A stretch of DNA of 61,086 nt from Bacteroidetes bacterium ADurb.Bin302 (GTDB lineage Bacteria; Bacteroidota; Bacteroidia; Bacteroidales; Paludibacteraceae), in NCBI GenBank assembly GCA_002069025.1, contig MWBK01000054.1, positions 1 through 61,086 of the forward strand, given 5' to 3'. The position numbers and the translations under genes were made by a program. The notes beneath the pieces are model-generated. The model was not told the origin of the DNA. It worked only from the letters and a program-made list of their open reading frames with translations, and searched no databases. Of the stretch, positions 1-10,294 are shown in pieces (the stretch's first letter is position 1; each line of letters begins with the position of its first letter).

Positions 1-45
1 TACTTTTTTTGCTTCACGTGCGCGCTGTTGCAAATCTGTTGTCAT
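1..45 (-). CDS. N-terminal fragment of an unidentified protein, cut by the window edge
   Basis: An ATG on the minus strand at 43-45 opens a frame that runs off the left edge without a stop. Only 15 residues are visible (MTTDLQQRAREAKKV). They are charged and helical and carry no diagnostic motif, so I do not assign a family. The next gene upstream (ppdK) is followed by a strong terminator, so this gene probably has its own promoter in the short gap before it. Confidence 0.45.
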   Translation of the reverse strand, partial: MTTDLQQRAREAKKV

Positions 46-110
46 AGTGAATTAAATAATTATTAGTTAGTTAATAAAAACGCTGCTTAAAACACTTGAC
101 TATATTAGAT

Positions 111-144
111 AGAAAAACACCAACAATTATGTCGGTGTTTTTCT
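111..144 (-). terminator. Rho-independent terminator of ppdK
   Basis: Perfect 11-bp inverted repeat (AGAAAAACACC / GGTGTTTTTCT) with a 12-nt loop, 22 nt beyond the ppdK stop codon. Read on the minus strand, the descending arm ends in a U-rich run. Confidence 0.8.
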
Positions 145-165
145 ATTATTGTATATATTCTCACA

Positions 166-2886
166 TTAACGCAATGCAGCTTGTGCTGCTGCCAACCTTG
201 CGATAGGCACACGGAATGGAGAACATGAAACATAATTTAATCCTACTCTATGGCAGAACTCTACTGACGAAGGTTCGCCACCATGTTCACCACAAATACC
301 ACACTTAAGATCAGGACGTACGCTGCGGCCTTTTTCTGTAGCCATTTGTACTAATTGTCCAACACCATTTTGGTCTAGTATTTGGAATGGATCATTTTTT
401 AAGATCTTCATATCCAAATAAGCAGGCAAGAATGATGCAATATCATCACGGCTATAACCAAATGTCATTTGAGTTAAGTCATTCGTTCCGAATGAGAAAA
501 ATTCCGCTTTTGTAGCGATACGATCAGCAGTAAGTGCTGCACGTGGAATTTCAATCATAGTACCTACTTTAAATTCGATGCTAACTCCGCGTTCTTGAAA
601 TAATTTTTCAGCTGTTTCGCGAATTATTCTCTCTTGATTAGCAAACTCGTTCACAATACCTGTTAATGGAACCATTATTTCAGGATGTGTTTCAACACCT
701 TCTTTTTTCAATTCAAGTGCTGCACCTAAAATAGCACGTGTTTGCATTTCTGTGATTTCAGGATATGTATTCCCTAAACGGCAACCACGATGGCCTAACA
801 TAGGATTGGCTTCGTGCAAAGAATCAACACGTTGACGAATGTAATCGTAAGAAACACCCATTATTTGGGCTAATTCACGTTGTTCTTTCTCTTCGTGAGG
901 AACAAACTCATGTAGAGGTGGATCTAACAAACGTACTGTAACAGGACATCCTTCCATTGCTTTAAAGATTCCTTTAAAGTCTGCTTGTTGATATGGAAGA
1001 ATTCTTGCTAATGCTTTACGACGTCCTTCTAGAGTTTCAGCCAAAATCATTTCGCGCATTGCACGGATCTTGTCACCTTCAAAGAACATATGCTCTGTTC
1101 TACAAAGTCCTATACCTACTGCACCAAAACGACGAGCAACTTGTGCGTCGTGAGGAGTATCAGCATTGGTACGAACTACCAAACGAGTATATTTATCAGC
1201 TAATTTCATCAATTCTGCGAAATCCTCATCAAGTTCAGCTTCTTTAGTTGCAACAGCACCTAAATAAACTTCACCGGTTGATCCGTTTAATGAAATAAAA
1301 TCACCTTCTTTTAAAGTGGTTCCGTTTACAGAAAGTGTTTTTGCTGTATAATCAATAACTAATGATCCTGCACCTGATACGCAGCATTTGCCCATTCCAC
1401 GAGCAACTACAGCAGCGTGTGATGTCATACCGCCACGTGCAGTTAATATACCTTGTGCAGCAGCCATACCAGCCAAGTCTTCAGGAGATGTTTCAATACG
1501 AACCATTATAACATGTTCGCCTTTGCTTGCCCATACAGCAGCATCTTCAGCATTGAAAACAATCTTACCGCAAGCAGCTCCCGGAGAAGCAGCCAAGCCT
1601 TTTGTAAGCACTTGAGCAACCTTTAATGCAGCTTTATCAAATATTGGGTGAAGTAATTCGTCCAATTTATTTGGTTCAACGCGCAATACAGCTGTTTTTT
1701 CATCAATAACACCTTGATGTAACATATCCATGGCAATTTTAACCATAGCTGCTCCTGTACGTTTTCCGTTACGAGTTTGCAAGAACCACAATTTACCTTC
1801 TTGAACTGTAAATTCCATATCTTGCATATCTTTGTAGTGGTTTTCCAATTTTGTTTGAAGTGCGTCTAATTCTCCATATATAACAGGCATTGATTCTTCC
1901 ATTGAAGGATATTTTGCAAAACGATCAGCTTCTGATACATTAGCTAATTTTGCCCAGCGTTGTGAACCTAATTTTGTAATTTGTTGTGGAGTACGAATAC
2001 CTGCTACAACATCTTCACCTTGAGCATTAATCAAATACTCACCTACGAATTGATCTTCACCGGTTGCAGCATCACGTGAGAAGCATACACCTGTTGCTGA
2101 TGTATCGCCCATATTTCCGAATACCATGGCTTGTACACTAACTGCCGTACCCCATTCTGCAGGTATTCCTTCCATTTTACGATATAATATAGCACGTTCG
2201 TTCATCCAGCTATCAAATACAGCACAGATTGCGCCCCACAATTGCTCGTATGCATCTTCAGGGAAATCTTTGCCTGTTTGTTTTTTAACAGCTGTCTTGA
2301 AACGTGCAACTAATTGTTGTAAATCTTCTACACTTAATTCCGTATCCAACTTAACACCTTTTGCAGATTTTACGCTTTCAATAATTTCTTCAAACGGATC
2401 GATGTCTGATTTATTTACCGGTTTCATACCTAAAACAACATCACCATACATTTGAACAAAACGACGATATGAATCCCATACAAAACGAGGATTACCTGTT
2501 TTGCGCACCATACCTTCAACTACTTTATCATTCAAACCTAAGTTTAAGATGGTATCCATCATACCCGGCATAGATGCACGAGCTCCTGAGCGTACTGAAA
2601 CTAATAAAGGATTCTCAACGTCACCAAATTTTGATTTCATCAAACCTTCAATGTGAGCCACTGCTTTAAGAACTTCATCTTTAAGAAATGATATCACTTT
2701 TTCCTTACCGATTTCGTAATATTCATTACAAACTTCAGTAGTGATTGTAAAACCAGGAGGAACAGGCACTCCTATTAAATTCATTTCAGCAAGGTTAGCA
2801 CCTTTACCGCCAAGCAGATTTTTCATATCTGCCTTTCCTTCAGCTTTTCCGTTTCCGAAGGTGTAAACGCGTTTTTTGTTATCCAT
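166..2886 (-). CDS. ppdK: Pyruvate, phosphate dikinase
   Basis: Cytoplasmic enzyme that interconverts pyruvate + ATP + Pi and PEP + AMP + PPi; in anaerobes it commonly works in pyrophosphate-linked glycolysis. The 906-residue length is normal for the family. Visible are the N-terminal nucleotide-binding half (LLGGKGANLAEM near residue 25, SVRSGARASMPGMMDT near 97-112), the swivelling phosphohistidine domain (GGMTSHAAVVARGMG, catalytic His around residue 460) and the C-terminal TIM barrel (FGTNDLTQMTFGYSRDD; NYVSCSPFRVPIARLA with the catalytic Cys). The ATG start MDNKKRVYTFGNG fits family starts. It is a single-gene unit with its own promoter-like box and terminator. Confidence 0.97.
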   Translation of the reverse strand: MDNKKRVYTFGNGKAEGKADMKNLLGGKGANLAEMNLIGVPVPPGFTITTEVCNEYYEIGKEKVISFLKDEVLKAVAHIEGLMKSKFGDVENPLLVSVRSGARASMPGMMDTILNLGLNDKVVEGMVRKTGNPRFVWDSYRRFVQMYGDVVLGMKPVNKSDIDPFEEIIESVKSAKGVKLDTELSVEDLQQLVARFKTAVKKQTGKDFPEDAYEQLWGAICAVFDSWMNERAILYRKMEGIPAEWGTAVSVQAMVFGNMGDTSATGVCFSRDAATGEDQFVGEYLINAQGEDVVAGIRTPQQITKLGSQRWAKLANVSEADRFAKYPSMEESMPVIYGELDALQTKLENHYKDMQDMEFTVQEGKLWFLQTRNGKRTGAAMVKIAMDMLHQGVIDEKTAVLRVEPNKLDELLHPIFDKAALKVAQVLTKGLAASPGAACGKIVFNAEDAAVWASKGEHVIMVRIETSPEDLAGMAAAQGILTARGGMTSHAAVVARGMGKCCVSGAGSLVIDYTAKTLSVNGTTLKEGDFISLNGSTGEVYLGAVATKEAELDEDFAELMKLADKYTRLVVRTNADTPHDAQVARRFGAVGIGLCRTEHMFFEGDKIRAMREMILAETLEGRRKALARILPYQQADFKGIFKAMEGCPVTVRLLDPPLHEFVPHEEKEQRELAQIMGVSYDYIRQRVDSLHEANPMLGHRGCRLGNTYPEITEMQTRAILGAALELKKEGVETHPEIMVPLTGIVNEFANQERIIRETAEKLFQERGVSIEFKVGTMIEIPRAALTADRIATKAEFFSFGTNDLTQMTFGYSRDDIASFLPAYLDMKILKNDPFQILDQNGVGQLVQMATEKGRSVRPDLKCGICGEHGGEPSSVEFCHRVGLNYVSCSPFRVPIARLAAAQAALR

Positions 2887-2945
2887 AAATTATTTTAATA
2901 AAGTATATTATCTAGATTTTACGAAGTATTTGAAATAAGAGGGCG

Positions 2946-2953
2946 CAAAGTTA
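2946..2953 (-). promoter_or_regulatory. Bacteroidota -7 box (TAACTTTG) for ppdK
   Basis: TAACTTTG on the minus strand matches the TAnnTTTG -7 consensus of Bacteroidota primary sigma promoters. It lies about 60 nt upstream of the ppdK ATG. A clear -33 TTTG is not seen, though the upstream stretch is T-rich. Confidence 0.55.
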
Positions 2954-3017
2954 GTCAATTTTATCGAAAAACTGAAACCTAATATGAAAAATATTAGCAA
3001 ACGTTTGAACTTTATTT

Positions 3018-3713
3018 CTAAGAATGATTTATATACATTCTTTCTCCAAAAATTCCACTCCCTACACGCACTATAGTAGAACCCTCTTCAATTGCTATTT
3101 TATAATCGTGCGTCATACCCATTGAAATTTCTGAAAACTTATCATCATTTGCAAAAAATCCAGCTTTAAGTTTGGTATAAATTTGCTTAACATGACGAAA
3201 TTCTTTGCGTATATAATCAGTATCAGTTGTAATAGAAGCCATTCCCATTACTCCTATTATTGAAACATTGCAAAATTCTTTGTAGTCATTTGACAATAAC
3301 ATCTGTTCGCATTCATCTAAATCAAATCCAAACTTAGTTTCTTCAATAGCTACATGAAACTGCAATAAACAAGGTATCACCCTATTTATTTTCTGAGCTT
3401 GTTTATTTATTTCCGATAATAAACGAAAAGAATCGACTGACTCTATACATGATACATAAGGTACTATGTACTTCACTTTGTTTGTTTGTAAATGTCCAAT
3501 AAAATGCCAACGTATATCTTTGGGTAAAGCTTGTGCTTTAGGTACTAGTTCTTGTGCGCGGCTTTCTCCAAATAAACGCTGACCCGCTGAATATGCTGCC
3601 TCTATTCTATCATTAGAATTATACTTAGATACGGCAACTAAACGCACTCCTTGTGGTATTCCATCTATTATACGTTTAATATTCGATTGAATTTCTTGTT
3701 GAATTTCGTTCAT
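3018..3713 (-). CDS. YggS/PROSC family pyridoxal phosphate homeostasis protein
   Basis: Single-domain, alanine-racemase-like fold protein that binds PLP and helps keep PLP and amino acid pools balanced; no enzymatic turnover is firmly known for the family. The PLP lysine is in VAVSKYNSN near residue 29, followed by GESRAQELVPK, WHFIGHLQTNKVKY, SMGMTHDYKIAIEEGST and VRVGSGIFGER, all typical. The 231-residue length is normal. Its ATG overlaps the stop of the upstream DUF721 gene in an ATGA tetranucleotide, so it is the last gene of a coupled SPFH-recF-DUF721-yggS unit. Confidence 0.93.
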   Translation of the reverse strand: MNEIQQEIQSNIKRIIDGIPQGVRLVAVSKYNSNDRIEAAYSAGQRLFGESRAQELVPKAQALPKDIRWHFIGHLQTNKVKYIVPYVSCIESVDSFRLLSEINKQAQKINRVIPCLLQFHVAIEETKFGFDLDECEQMLLSNDYKEFCNVSIIGVMGMASITTDTDYIRKEFRHVKQIYTKLKAGFFANDDKFSEISMGMTHDYKIAIEEGSTIVRVGSGIFGERMYINHS

Positions 3714-4000
3714 CTAAATTTTATATCTTCAATTACATCTGTTCCAACTACATCATTCAACTCTTTTATTAAACGAGTGCGCATCAACATAAGTTCATTA
3801 CGCAAAGCTGAAGATGTTAAACTAACATACAAAATTTTATTTCTAATAGACAAATCACGAGTGTAGGAATTAATAGAGGGGCCTAGCACTTGTTTCCAAG
3901 ATGTAATTAAAGTTGTTTCATCTATTTTTGATTGTAAACGAAAAACCTTTAAATATTCTTTCAATATGTCACCTATTGGCTGAATATGCTCTTTTCTCAT
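3710..4000 (-). CDS. DUF721 (DciA-like) protein
   Basis: A 96-residue cytoplasmic protein of the DUF721 family. It has the N-terminal helix (QPIGDILKEYLKVF), the conserved W (ITSWKQVLGPSI) and the strand-rich core (LYVSLTSSALRNELMLMR). Relatives include the DciA helicase loader and small partners encoded next to recF in many bacteria. It starts in an ATGA overlap with the recF stop and ends in an ATGA overlap with yggS, implying translational coupling. A role in DNA replication or repair is inferred from the recF neighbour only. Confidence 0.88.
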   Translation of the reverse strand: MRKEHIQPIGDILKEYLKVFRLQSKIDETTLITSWKQVLGPSINSYTRDLSIRNKILYVSLTSSALRNELMLMRTRLIKELNDVVGTDVIEDIKFR

Positions 4001-5097
4001 ATGCTTGCATATTGAATTTTTCCGGATTCAACTCTATAAATTCTATAATTACGAACAGTATCACTTAATAGTTTATCCAAATGCTCACGATTAGTATCTG
4101 TAATAAATATTTGATCAAATCCGTCTCCTGAAACTATTTTAATGATCTGTGTCACTCTTCCGGCATCTAATTTATCAAAAATATCATCCAATAATAATAG
4201 TGGAGTTTCACCTCCGTTAGCTTTTTTCAAAAAGTCAAATTGAGCCAACCTAAGGGATATAACAAAACTTTTTCCTTGTCCTTGAGAACCCACCATTTTA
4301 ATAGGATAATCGCCTAAAGTCAGCTCCAATTCATCTTTATGAATACCTTTTGAAGTATATCCTAAAATACTGTCACGACGCCTGCAAAACTCTAACTGCG
4401 GCTTTAATTCTCCGTCTTGTAAATGAGAACGATAGTTTATTCCTACTTTTTCTTTCTCTTGTGATACTAAACTATAGTATCGATTAAAAATAGGCACAAA
4501 TTCTTTTATAAAACTAAGCCGTTGTTGATACAAATAAACTGCCAATTCTTCCATTTGTAATTCGCATACATCATATAAAGAGTCTTCGGTATCTTGACTT
4601 TTTAGCAATGTATTGCGTTGAAGCAGTAATTTATTATAACGAATTAACTTGTATAAATATTCGCGATTATATTGCGAAATAACACCATCCATAAATTTTC
4701 TGCGTATCTCACTACCATCAGTAATTAGAGATGAATCCTCAGGTGATACAATAACCAATGGTACCAGACCTATATGGTCGGACAAACGATCATATTCTTT
4801 ACCATTACGTTTAAAAGACTTTCTTTGCCCTCTTTTTAACCCGATTCCTATTTCTTCTAAAACACCTGCTCTATCAAAATTGCCTTGAACCATCATAAAT
4901 GGCTCATCGTGCTTTATATTTTGCAAATCAATAGGAGTTAAGCGACTCTTGCAACATGCCAAATAATATATGGCATCCAACAAATTCGTTTTACCCACAC
5001 CATTGTCGCCTATCAAGCAATTAAGCCCTTTTTCGAAGTCAAGTTCTACCTCGGCAAGGTTCTTGTAATTTAATATTGAAAGATGATTCAGGTACAT
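3997..5097 (-). CDS. recF: DNA replication and repair protein RecF
   Basis: SMC-like ATPase that loads RecA at gaps through the RecFOR pathway. The 366 residues fit the family. It has the N-terminal YLNHLSILNYKNLAEVELDF, Walker A GDNGVGKTNLLDAIYYLA (residues 32-49), a signature-type region GSQGQGKSFVISLRLAQF and Walker B TPLLLLDDIFDKLD, followed by the D-loop and QIFITDTNREHL. It begins 19 nt after the SPFH gene and is overlapped by the DUF721 gene by 4 nt. Recombination genes are dispersed in this phylum, so this operon context is not unusual. Confidence 0.97.
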   Translation of the reverse strand: MYLNHLSILNYKNLAEVELDFEKGLNCLIGDNGVGKTNLLDAIYYLACCKSRLTPIDLQNIKHDEPFMMVQGNFDRAGVLEEIGIGLKRGQRKSFKRNGKEYDRLSDHIGLVPLVIVSPEDSSLITDGSEIRRKFMDGVISQYNREYLYKLIRYNKLLLQRNTLLKSQDTEDSLYDVCELQMEELAVYLYQQRLSFIKEFVPIFNRYYSLVSQEKEKVGINYRSHLQDGELKPQLEFCRRRDSILGYTSKGIHKDELELTLGDYPIKMVGSQGQGKSFVISLRLAQFDFLKKANGGETPLLLLDDIFDKLDAGRVTQIIKIVSGDGFDQIFITDTNREHLDKLLSDTVRNYRIYRVESGKIQYASI

Positions 5098-5116
5098 GGA
5101 TTCTTTTTACCATCAA

Positions 5117-5860
5117 CTATTTAATTGTAATAAATGGTAATTGAGCTCCTGAAAAATATTGAGGCATTTTACCATCCCATTTGTTTATTGCCATTTCTTG
5201 CAATACCATTGGTGATAATGATGCTTGTTTAACTTTTTGCGCTTCAGCTTCAAGTTTCATACGTTCAAGTGTAAATTTAGCAGTAAGTGCTCCTTGTTCT
5301 GCAATTTTTTTATCCTCAATTGCCTTGTTGAAATCGTCACTAAAATCATGATTAGTAATTAGTAAACTTTTTACCTTAATACCACTGCCTGTTACTTGAT
5401 TTGCAAATGTAGTATTGATTCTATTTGAAATCTCAGCACGTTTTTCAACGAATGTTTCGATTGGATACTCGGCTATTACAGCATTAATCTTTTCTGATAA
5501 TGTTGGACGAATCAAGGTGTTTTCTATATCCATTCCATAAGTTTGAAATATTTTATCAACTCGTTTTGAATCCAAAGAATATACCAAACTTACATCAACT
5601 GCGATTGTTTGTATGTCGCTTGATGAAACTTCTGTATGAAGCGATAGATTCTGGTCACGTATTGACAATTTCTTCACTTCATCAACAAAAGGAACTTTTA
5701 CATTCAAACCTTCGTCAGCTATTGTTGTAAGACGTCCGAAACGTAATATAACGCCCCTTTCACCGGTGTCAATTGTATAAAAACTTGAGGCAGATAACAT
5801 AATTAGTATTATAGCTGAAACGCCAATTAATACATACTTAGTGATGTCTTTTTGTGTCAT
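5117..5860 (-). CDS. SPFH/prohibitin family membrane protein
   Basis: Membrane-anchored SPFH (band 7) protein of about 247 residues: an N-terminal transmembrane segment (YVLIGVSAIILIMLSA), then the SPFH core starting SFYTIDTGERGVILRFGRL and a charged coiled coil (ALTAKFTLERMKLEAEAQKV). Prohibitins form ring oligomers that scaffold membrane proteases such as FtsH; the partner here is unknown. A longer reading from a TTG at 5908 is rejected because that codon lies inside the -7 promoter box at 5906-5913. Two ATGs remain, at 5884 and 5860; I chose the second because the hydrophobic anchor follows it at the usual distance. First gene of the recF operon. Confidence 0.9.
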   Translation of the reverse strand: MTQKDITKYVLIGVSAIILIMLSASSFYTIDTGERGVILRFGRLTTIADEGLNVKVPFVDEVKKLSIRDQNLSLHTEVSSSDIQTIAVDVSLVYSLDSKRVDKIFQTYGMDIENTLIRPTLSEKINAVIAEYPIETFVEKRAEISNRINTTFANQVTGSGIKVKSLLITNHDFSDDFNKAIEDKKIAEQGALTAKFTLERMKLEAEAQKVKQASLSPMVLQEMAINKWDGKMPQYFSGAQLPFITIK

Positions 5861-5905
5861 AGTGTTTTGTTGTTGATAAATCATAATTATTATAATATTA
5901 GTGGG

Positions 5906-5913
5906 CAAATTTA
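5906..5913 (-). promoter_or_regulatory. -7 box (TAAATTTG) of the SPFH-recF-yggS operon
   Basis: TAAATTTG on the minus strand matches TAnnTTTG. It overlaps a TTG that would otherwise extend the SPFH reading frame, so it also decides the start of that gene. The predicted transcript start is near 5900. Confidence 0.6.
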
Positions 5914-6010
5914 CACAAAATACTTGATACTTTAATGTGCATAAAAAACAAAATCGAGCATCAAGATTTAATCATCTAATAAACAAGGCATAAAAACAAC
6001 AAAAAAAATG

Positions 6011-6018
6011 TACCTTTG
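6011..6018 (+). promoter_or_regulatory. -7 box (TACCTTTG) of leuS
   Basis: TACCTTTG about 58 nt upstream of the leuS ATG, matching TAnnTTTG; the leader between it and the gene has no evident T-box or other riboswitch. Confidence 0.65.
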
Positions 6019-6076
6019 CAGCCTATAATTAAAATCCCTGTTTAAATCAAGGTAAATTTAGTCTACACAGAGCATT

Positions 6077-8833
6077 ATGGAGTACAATTTTAAAGAAATT
6101 GAACAAAAATGGCAATCATATTGGAAAAGCAATGCCATTTATCATGTTGAAATCGACAACAATCGTCCTAAATATTATGTTTTGGATATGTTCCCTTACC
6201 CATCGGGTGCCGGATTGCATGTAGGGCATCCACTTGGATACATTGCTTCAGACATATTCAGTAGATATAAGCGATTACAAGGATTTAATGTTTTGCATCC
6301 AATGGGATATGATGCTTATGGATTACCTGCAGAACAATATGCAATTCAAACGGGACAACATCCGGAAATTACCACTTTTAATAATATCAATCGCTACAGA
6401 GACCAAATGGATAAAATAGGTTTTTGTTACGATTGGGACCGTGAAGTAAGGACCTGTGATCCCAAATATTATAAATGGACACAATGGGCATTTATCCAAA
6501 TGTTTGACCACTGGTATTGCAAACGCGCTGATGCTGCACGTCCTATTTCTCAATTAATAGAAATATTTAATGAGCAGGGAAATGCGAAAGTAAAAGCAGC
6601 TTGCGCTGAGACTCCTATATTTACAGCTGAAGAATGGAAAAGTTGGGACGAAAAGAGACAACGCGATATTTTGATGAACTATCGTATTGCATACAAGGCT
6701 GACACAATGGTTAATTGGTGTCCTAAATTGGGAACTGTTTTGGCAAACGACGAAGTAAGCGAAGGGCTTTCGGTTCGCGGTGGTTATCCGGTAGAACAAA
6801 AAGTAATGAGCCAGTGGTGTTTGCGTGTATCTGCCTACGCTCAACGTCTGCTCGACGGCTTGGATAAAATTGATTGGACTGATTCTCTTAAAGAAACTCA
6901 GCGTAATTGGATTGGCCGAAGTGAAGGTGCCGAAATGAAATTTAAAATAGCCGGATCCAATGAATACATGACAGTTTTCACCACAAGAGCCGACACAACA
7001 TTTGGTGTTACTTTTATGGTATTGGCTCCAGAAAGCGAATATGTTTCAAAAATCACAACTGATGCACAAAAGGCAGAGGTAAACGAATATCTTGATGCAG
7101 TAAAACGCCGTACCGAACGCGAGCGTATTGCAGACAGAAAGGTTACAGGTGTATTTTCAGGAGCATACGCAGTTAATCCGTTTACAAACGAAGAGATCCC
7201 TGTATGGATATCTGATTATGTTTTGGCAGGTTATGGAACAGGAGCTATTATGGCAGTTCCTGCACACGATAGTCGTGACTACGCATTTGCGAAACACTTT
7301 AATTTACCTATAATTCCATTAATTGAAGGTTGCGATATAAGTGAAGAAAGTTATGATGCAAAAGAAGGTATCATGATGAATTCAGGATTTATGACAGGAC
7401 TTTCTGTAAAAGAAGCAATAGCAACTGCAAAGAAATACATCACAGAAAAAGGTATTGGTATAATAAAAGTAAATTACCGATTACGTGATGCAATATTTAG
7501 TCGTCAGCGTTATTGGGGCGAACCATTCCCTATTTATTATAAGGATGGACAGCCCTACACATTAGACGAAACTTGTTTGCCTCTTGAATTACCTGAAATA
7601 GACAAGTATGTTCCTACCGAAACGGGTGAACCTCCACTTGGTCGTGCTAAAAATTGGCAGACAAAAGACGGTTATCCTTTAGAATTGAACACAATGCCCG
7701 GTTTTGCAGGTTCATCGGCATACTATCTTAGGTACATGGATCCTCATAATGATAATGAATTGGTTAACAAAGATGTAAATTTATATTGGAAAAATGTTGA
7801 TTTGTATATCGGAGGTACGGAGCATGCAACAGGACACCTAATATACAGCCGTTTCTGGAATAAATTTTTATTTGATTTGGGTTTAATATGTAAAGATGAA
7901 CCATTCAATAAATTAATTAATCAGGGTATGATACAAGGACGTTCTAATTTTGTATATCGCATAATTGGAACCAACAAATATGTATCATATAATTTGAAAG
8001 ACAAATATGAAACCCAAGAGATACATGTAAATGTAAACATCGTTTCAAATGATATTCTTGACATTGAAGCATTCAAAAATTGGATGCCGGAGTACAAGGA
8101 TGCAGAATTTATTTTAGAAGACGGTAAATACATTTGCGGTTGGGCTGTAGAAAAAATGAGCAAATCAATGTTCAATGTAGTGAATCCTGACGATATTATA
8201 AACAAGTATGGTGCTGACACCTTACGTTTATACGAAATGTTTTTAGGCCCACTAGAACAATCTAAACCATGGGACACAAATGGTATTGATGGAGTTCATA
8301 GATTTCTAAAGAAATTCTGGGGATTATTCTTTAATGGTGATTCTGTAGTTATAAGTGATGTTGAACCCACTGCAGAAGAACTTAAATCATTACATAAAAC
8401 AATTAAGAAGATTACATCTGATATAGAAAATTTCTCATATAATACTTCTGTATCTGCATTTATGATTTGCGTCAATGAGTTATCGCAAATGAAATGCAAT
8501 AAGAGAGCAATTCTAGAACCGCTTACAATACTTATCGCTCCATTTGCTCCACATATAGCAGAAGAGATGTACAATATGCTTGGATATAAGACAAGTGTTT
8601 GTAATGCTAAATATCCTGAATATGATGAAAAGTTCTTGATTGAATCAAAGGTCAAATACCCTATCTCATTTAACGGAAAAGTTCGTTTTACCATAGAATT
8701 ACCGGCTGACACAGATAAAACAGAAGTTGAACGAATAGCCTTATCTAATAATCAAACAGAAAAATACACCGAGGGTAAAACTCCTAAAAAAGTAATCGTT
8801 GTTCCCGGAAAGATTGTCAATATAGTATTGTAA
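6077..8833 (+). CDS. leuS: Leucyl-tRNA synthetase
   Basis: Class I aminoacyl-tRNA synthetase that charges tRNA-Leu. At 918 residues it is of normal length. The HIGH-type signature is HVGH in [16 protein letters not shown] (residues 41-56), and KMSKS appears exactly in [16 protein letters not shown]. The CP1 editing domain is present ([38 protein letters not shown]) and the C-terminal anticodon-binding helices are intact. An insertion of roughly 70 residues before KMSKS (near [15 protein letters not shown]) matches a Bacteroidota-type variant. It is followed after 15 nt by the polysaccharide flippase gene, so read-through into that cluster is possible. Confidence 0.98.
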   Translation: MEYNFKEIEQKWQSYWKSNAIYHVEIDNNRPKYYVLDMFPYPSGAGLHVGHPLGYIASDIFSRYKRLQGFNVLHPMGYDAYGLPAEQYAIQTGQHPEITTFNNINRYRDQMDKIGFCYDWDREVRTCDPKYYKWTQWAFIQMFDHWYCKRADAARPISQLIEIFNEQGNAKVKAACAETPIFTAEEWKSWDEKRQRDILMNYRIAYKADTMVNWCPKLGTVLANDEVSEGLSVRGGYPVEQKVMSQWCLRVSAYAQRLLDGLDKIDWTDSLKETQRNWIGRSEGAEMKFKIAGSNEYMTVFTTRADTTFGVTFMVLAPESEYVSKITTDAQKAEVNEYLDAVKRRTERERIADRKVTGVFSGAYAVNPFTNEEIPVWISDYVLAGYGTGAIMAVPAHDSRDYAFAKHFNLPIIPLIEGCDISEESYDAKEGIMMNSGFMTGLSVKEAIATAKKYITEKGIGIIKVNYRLRDAIFSRQRYWGEPFPIYYKDGQPYTLDETCLPLELPEIDKYVPTETGEPPLGRAKNWQTKDGYPLELNTMPGFAGSSAYYLRYMDPHNDNELVNKDVNLYWKNVDLYIGGTEHATGHLIYSRFWNKFLFDLGLICKDEPFNKLINQGMIQGRSNFVYRIIGTNKYVSYNLKDKYETQEIHVNVNIVSNDILDIEAFKNWMPEYKDAEFILEDGKYICGWAVEKMSKSMFNVVNPDDIINKYGADTLRLYEMFLGPLEQSKPWDTNGIDGVHRFLKKFWGLFFNGDSVVISDVEPTAEELKSLHKTIKKITSDIENFSYNTSVSAFMICVNELSQMKCNKRAILEPLTILIAPFAPHIAEEMYNMLGYKTSVCNAKYPEYDEKFLIESKVKYPISFNGKVRFTIELPADTDKTEVERIALSNNQTEKYTEGKTPKKVIVVPGKIVNIVL

Positions 8834-8848
8834 AAGATTTCGCCAATT

Positions 8849-10294
8849 ATGAGCGACAATTTAAAAGAAAAAATGATAGGTGCTCTAACTTGGAGTTCAA
8901 TTGATAGAATTGGACAACAAGGAGTGCAATTTATAATTGGGATTGTATTGGCTCGATTATTGTGCCCTGCCGATTACGGACTAATCGGTATGGTTATGAT
9001 TTTTGCTCAATTTGCTTACGCAATGGTCGAAAGTGGTTTAGGAGCTGCACTTGTGCGTACTAAAGACCTAACTGAAACTCATTGCAACACAGTATTCTAC
9101 ACAAATCTAAGCATCTCAATAATATTATATACTATCCTGTTTTTTTGCGCACCTATGATTGCTGATTTTTTTAATCAGCCAATACTGACAATTATTTCGC
9201 GTGTAACATTTGCAGCCATATTATTTAATTCAATGTATCTGGTACCATTTAATATTGCCGGACGCGAACTAGATTATAAAACAATTACTAAAGTAAACAT
9301 TATAAGTACCATTATTTCAGGAACAGCCGGTATTACTATGGCATATTACAACATGGGTGTATGGGCTTTAGTTGTACAACAAACAGGTTATCATTTTGTT
9401 AGAATGATATGTTTTCATGCATTTAGTAAATGGAAACCTAAATTGCTTTTCTCTTTTAATATATTGGGCGAATATTTCCAATTTAGTTCACACATGCTTG
9501 GAACCTCTTTACTTACAGTTATTTTTAATAATATATATACCTTTCTTTTAGGTAAATATTATTCTATAAATCAAGTAGGTTTTTACACTCAAGGATATAA
9601 ATTAAGTGATAGTGTCAATTTTACTTTTATAGCAATATTAAGCACCAGTTACAATCTTTTTGCTAAGATTCAACATCAACAAGATAGAATTAAACGCATA
9701 CTTGGAGAATTAGTAAAACGAGCTTCTCTTGTTACAATACCTGCTACCTTATTTCTTATTGTAGCAGCTAAACCTTTGATAATAACATTATTAGGAATAA
9801 AATGGTTAGAAGCGGTTCCTTATTTTCAATTAATTTGTGCAGCAAACTTATTTGCACCTATTTATCAAATTAATGTACATTCGCTCAATTCGATAGGAAA
9901 ATCGAATATTACTTTCCGTATGGAATTGATAAAACGAATGCTTATTTTAACATCCATATTAACATGCTTCACTTATGGCATAAATACTATGTTATACGGA
10001 TACATCTTGTCATGCTGGATTGCATTTATTTGTTCTGTATTATGCATATACAAATTTGTAGGAAACAATGGTAAACAACAATTTACGCAGGTATTACCGG
10101 GTATAATTATAGGATTGGCAGTAGCACTGCTGGTAATCGGCACTAGCTTTATATCTAACAATTTATACTTAACTCTGACATTACAAGTATTATTTACCTT
10201 TGCCTTATATATTATAATTATCAGAGTGTTTTTCAAAAATCTGTTTTTGAGGCTGATAGCTTACATTAAAACAAAAAAATTAAACTTTAAATGA
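8849..10294 (+). CDS. Wzx/WzxC-type polysaccharide flippase
   Basis: A 481-residue polytopic inner membrane protein of the MOP/polysaccharide-synthase export family, which flips lipid-linked oligosaccharides across the membrane. The N-terminus (KEKMIGALTWSSIDRIGQQG, then VQFIIGIVLARLLCPADYG) is diagnostic of the WzxC-like branch. About 12-14 hydrophobic segments run through the protein, including IIIGLAVALLVIGTSFI near the C-terminus. Its stop overlaps the next glycosyltransferase start in ATGA, so the two are translationally coupled. The transported glycan cannot be inferred. Confidence 0.93.
   Translation: MSDNLKEKMIGALTWSSIDRIGQQGVQFIIGIVLARLLCPADYGLIGMVMIFAQFAYAMVESGLGAALVRTKDLTETHCNTVFYTNLSISIILYTILFFCAPMIADFFNQPILTIISRVTFAAILFNSMYLVPFNIAGRELDYKTITKVNIISTIISGTAGITMAYYNMGVWALVVQQTGYHFVRMICFHAFSKWKPKLLFSFNILGEYFQFSSHMLGTSLLTVIFNNIYTFLLGKYYSINQVGFYTQGYKLSDSVNFTFIAILSTSYNLFAKIQHQQDRIKRILGELVKRASLVTIPATLFLIVAAKPLIITLLGIKWLEAVPYFQLICAANLFAPIYQINVHSLNSIGKSNITFRMELIKRMLILTSILTCFTYGINTMLYGYILSCWIAFICSVLCIYKFVGNNGKQQFTQVLPGIIIGLAVALLVIGTSFISNNLYLTLTLQVLFTFALYIIIIRVFFKNLFLRLIAYIKTKKLNFK

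Noticed and set aside
166..2886. Several 60-110 residue frames opposite ppdK
   Set aside because: They are in the shadow of a well-conserved enzyme, have no family features and no promoter or start signals of their own.
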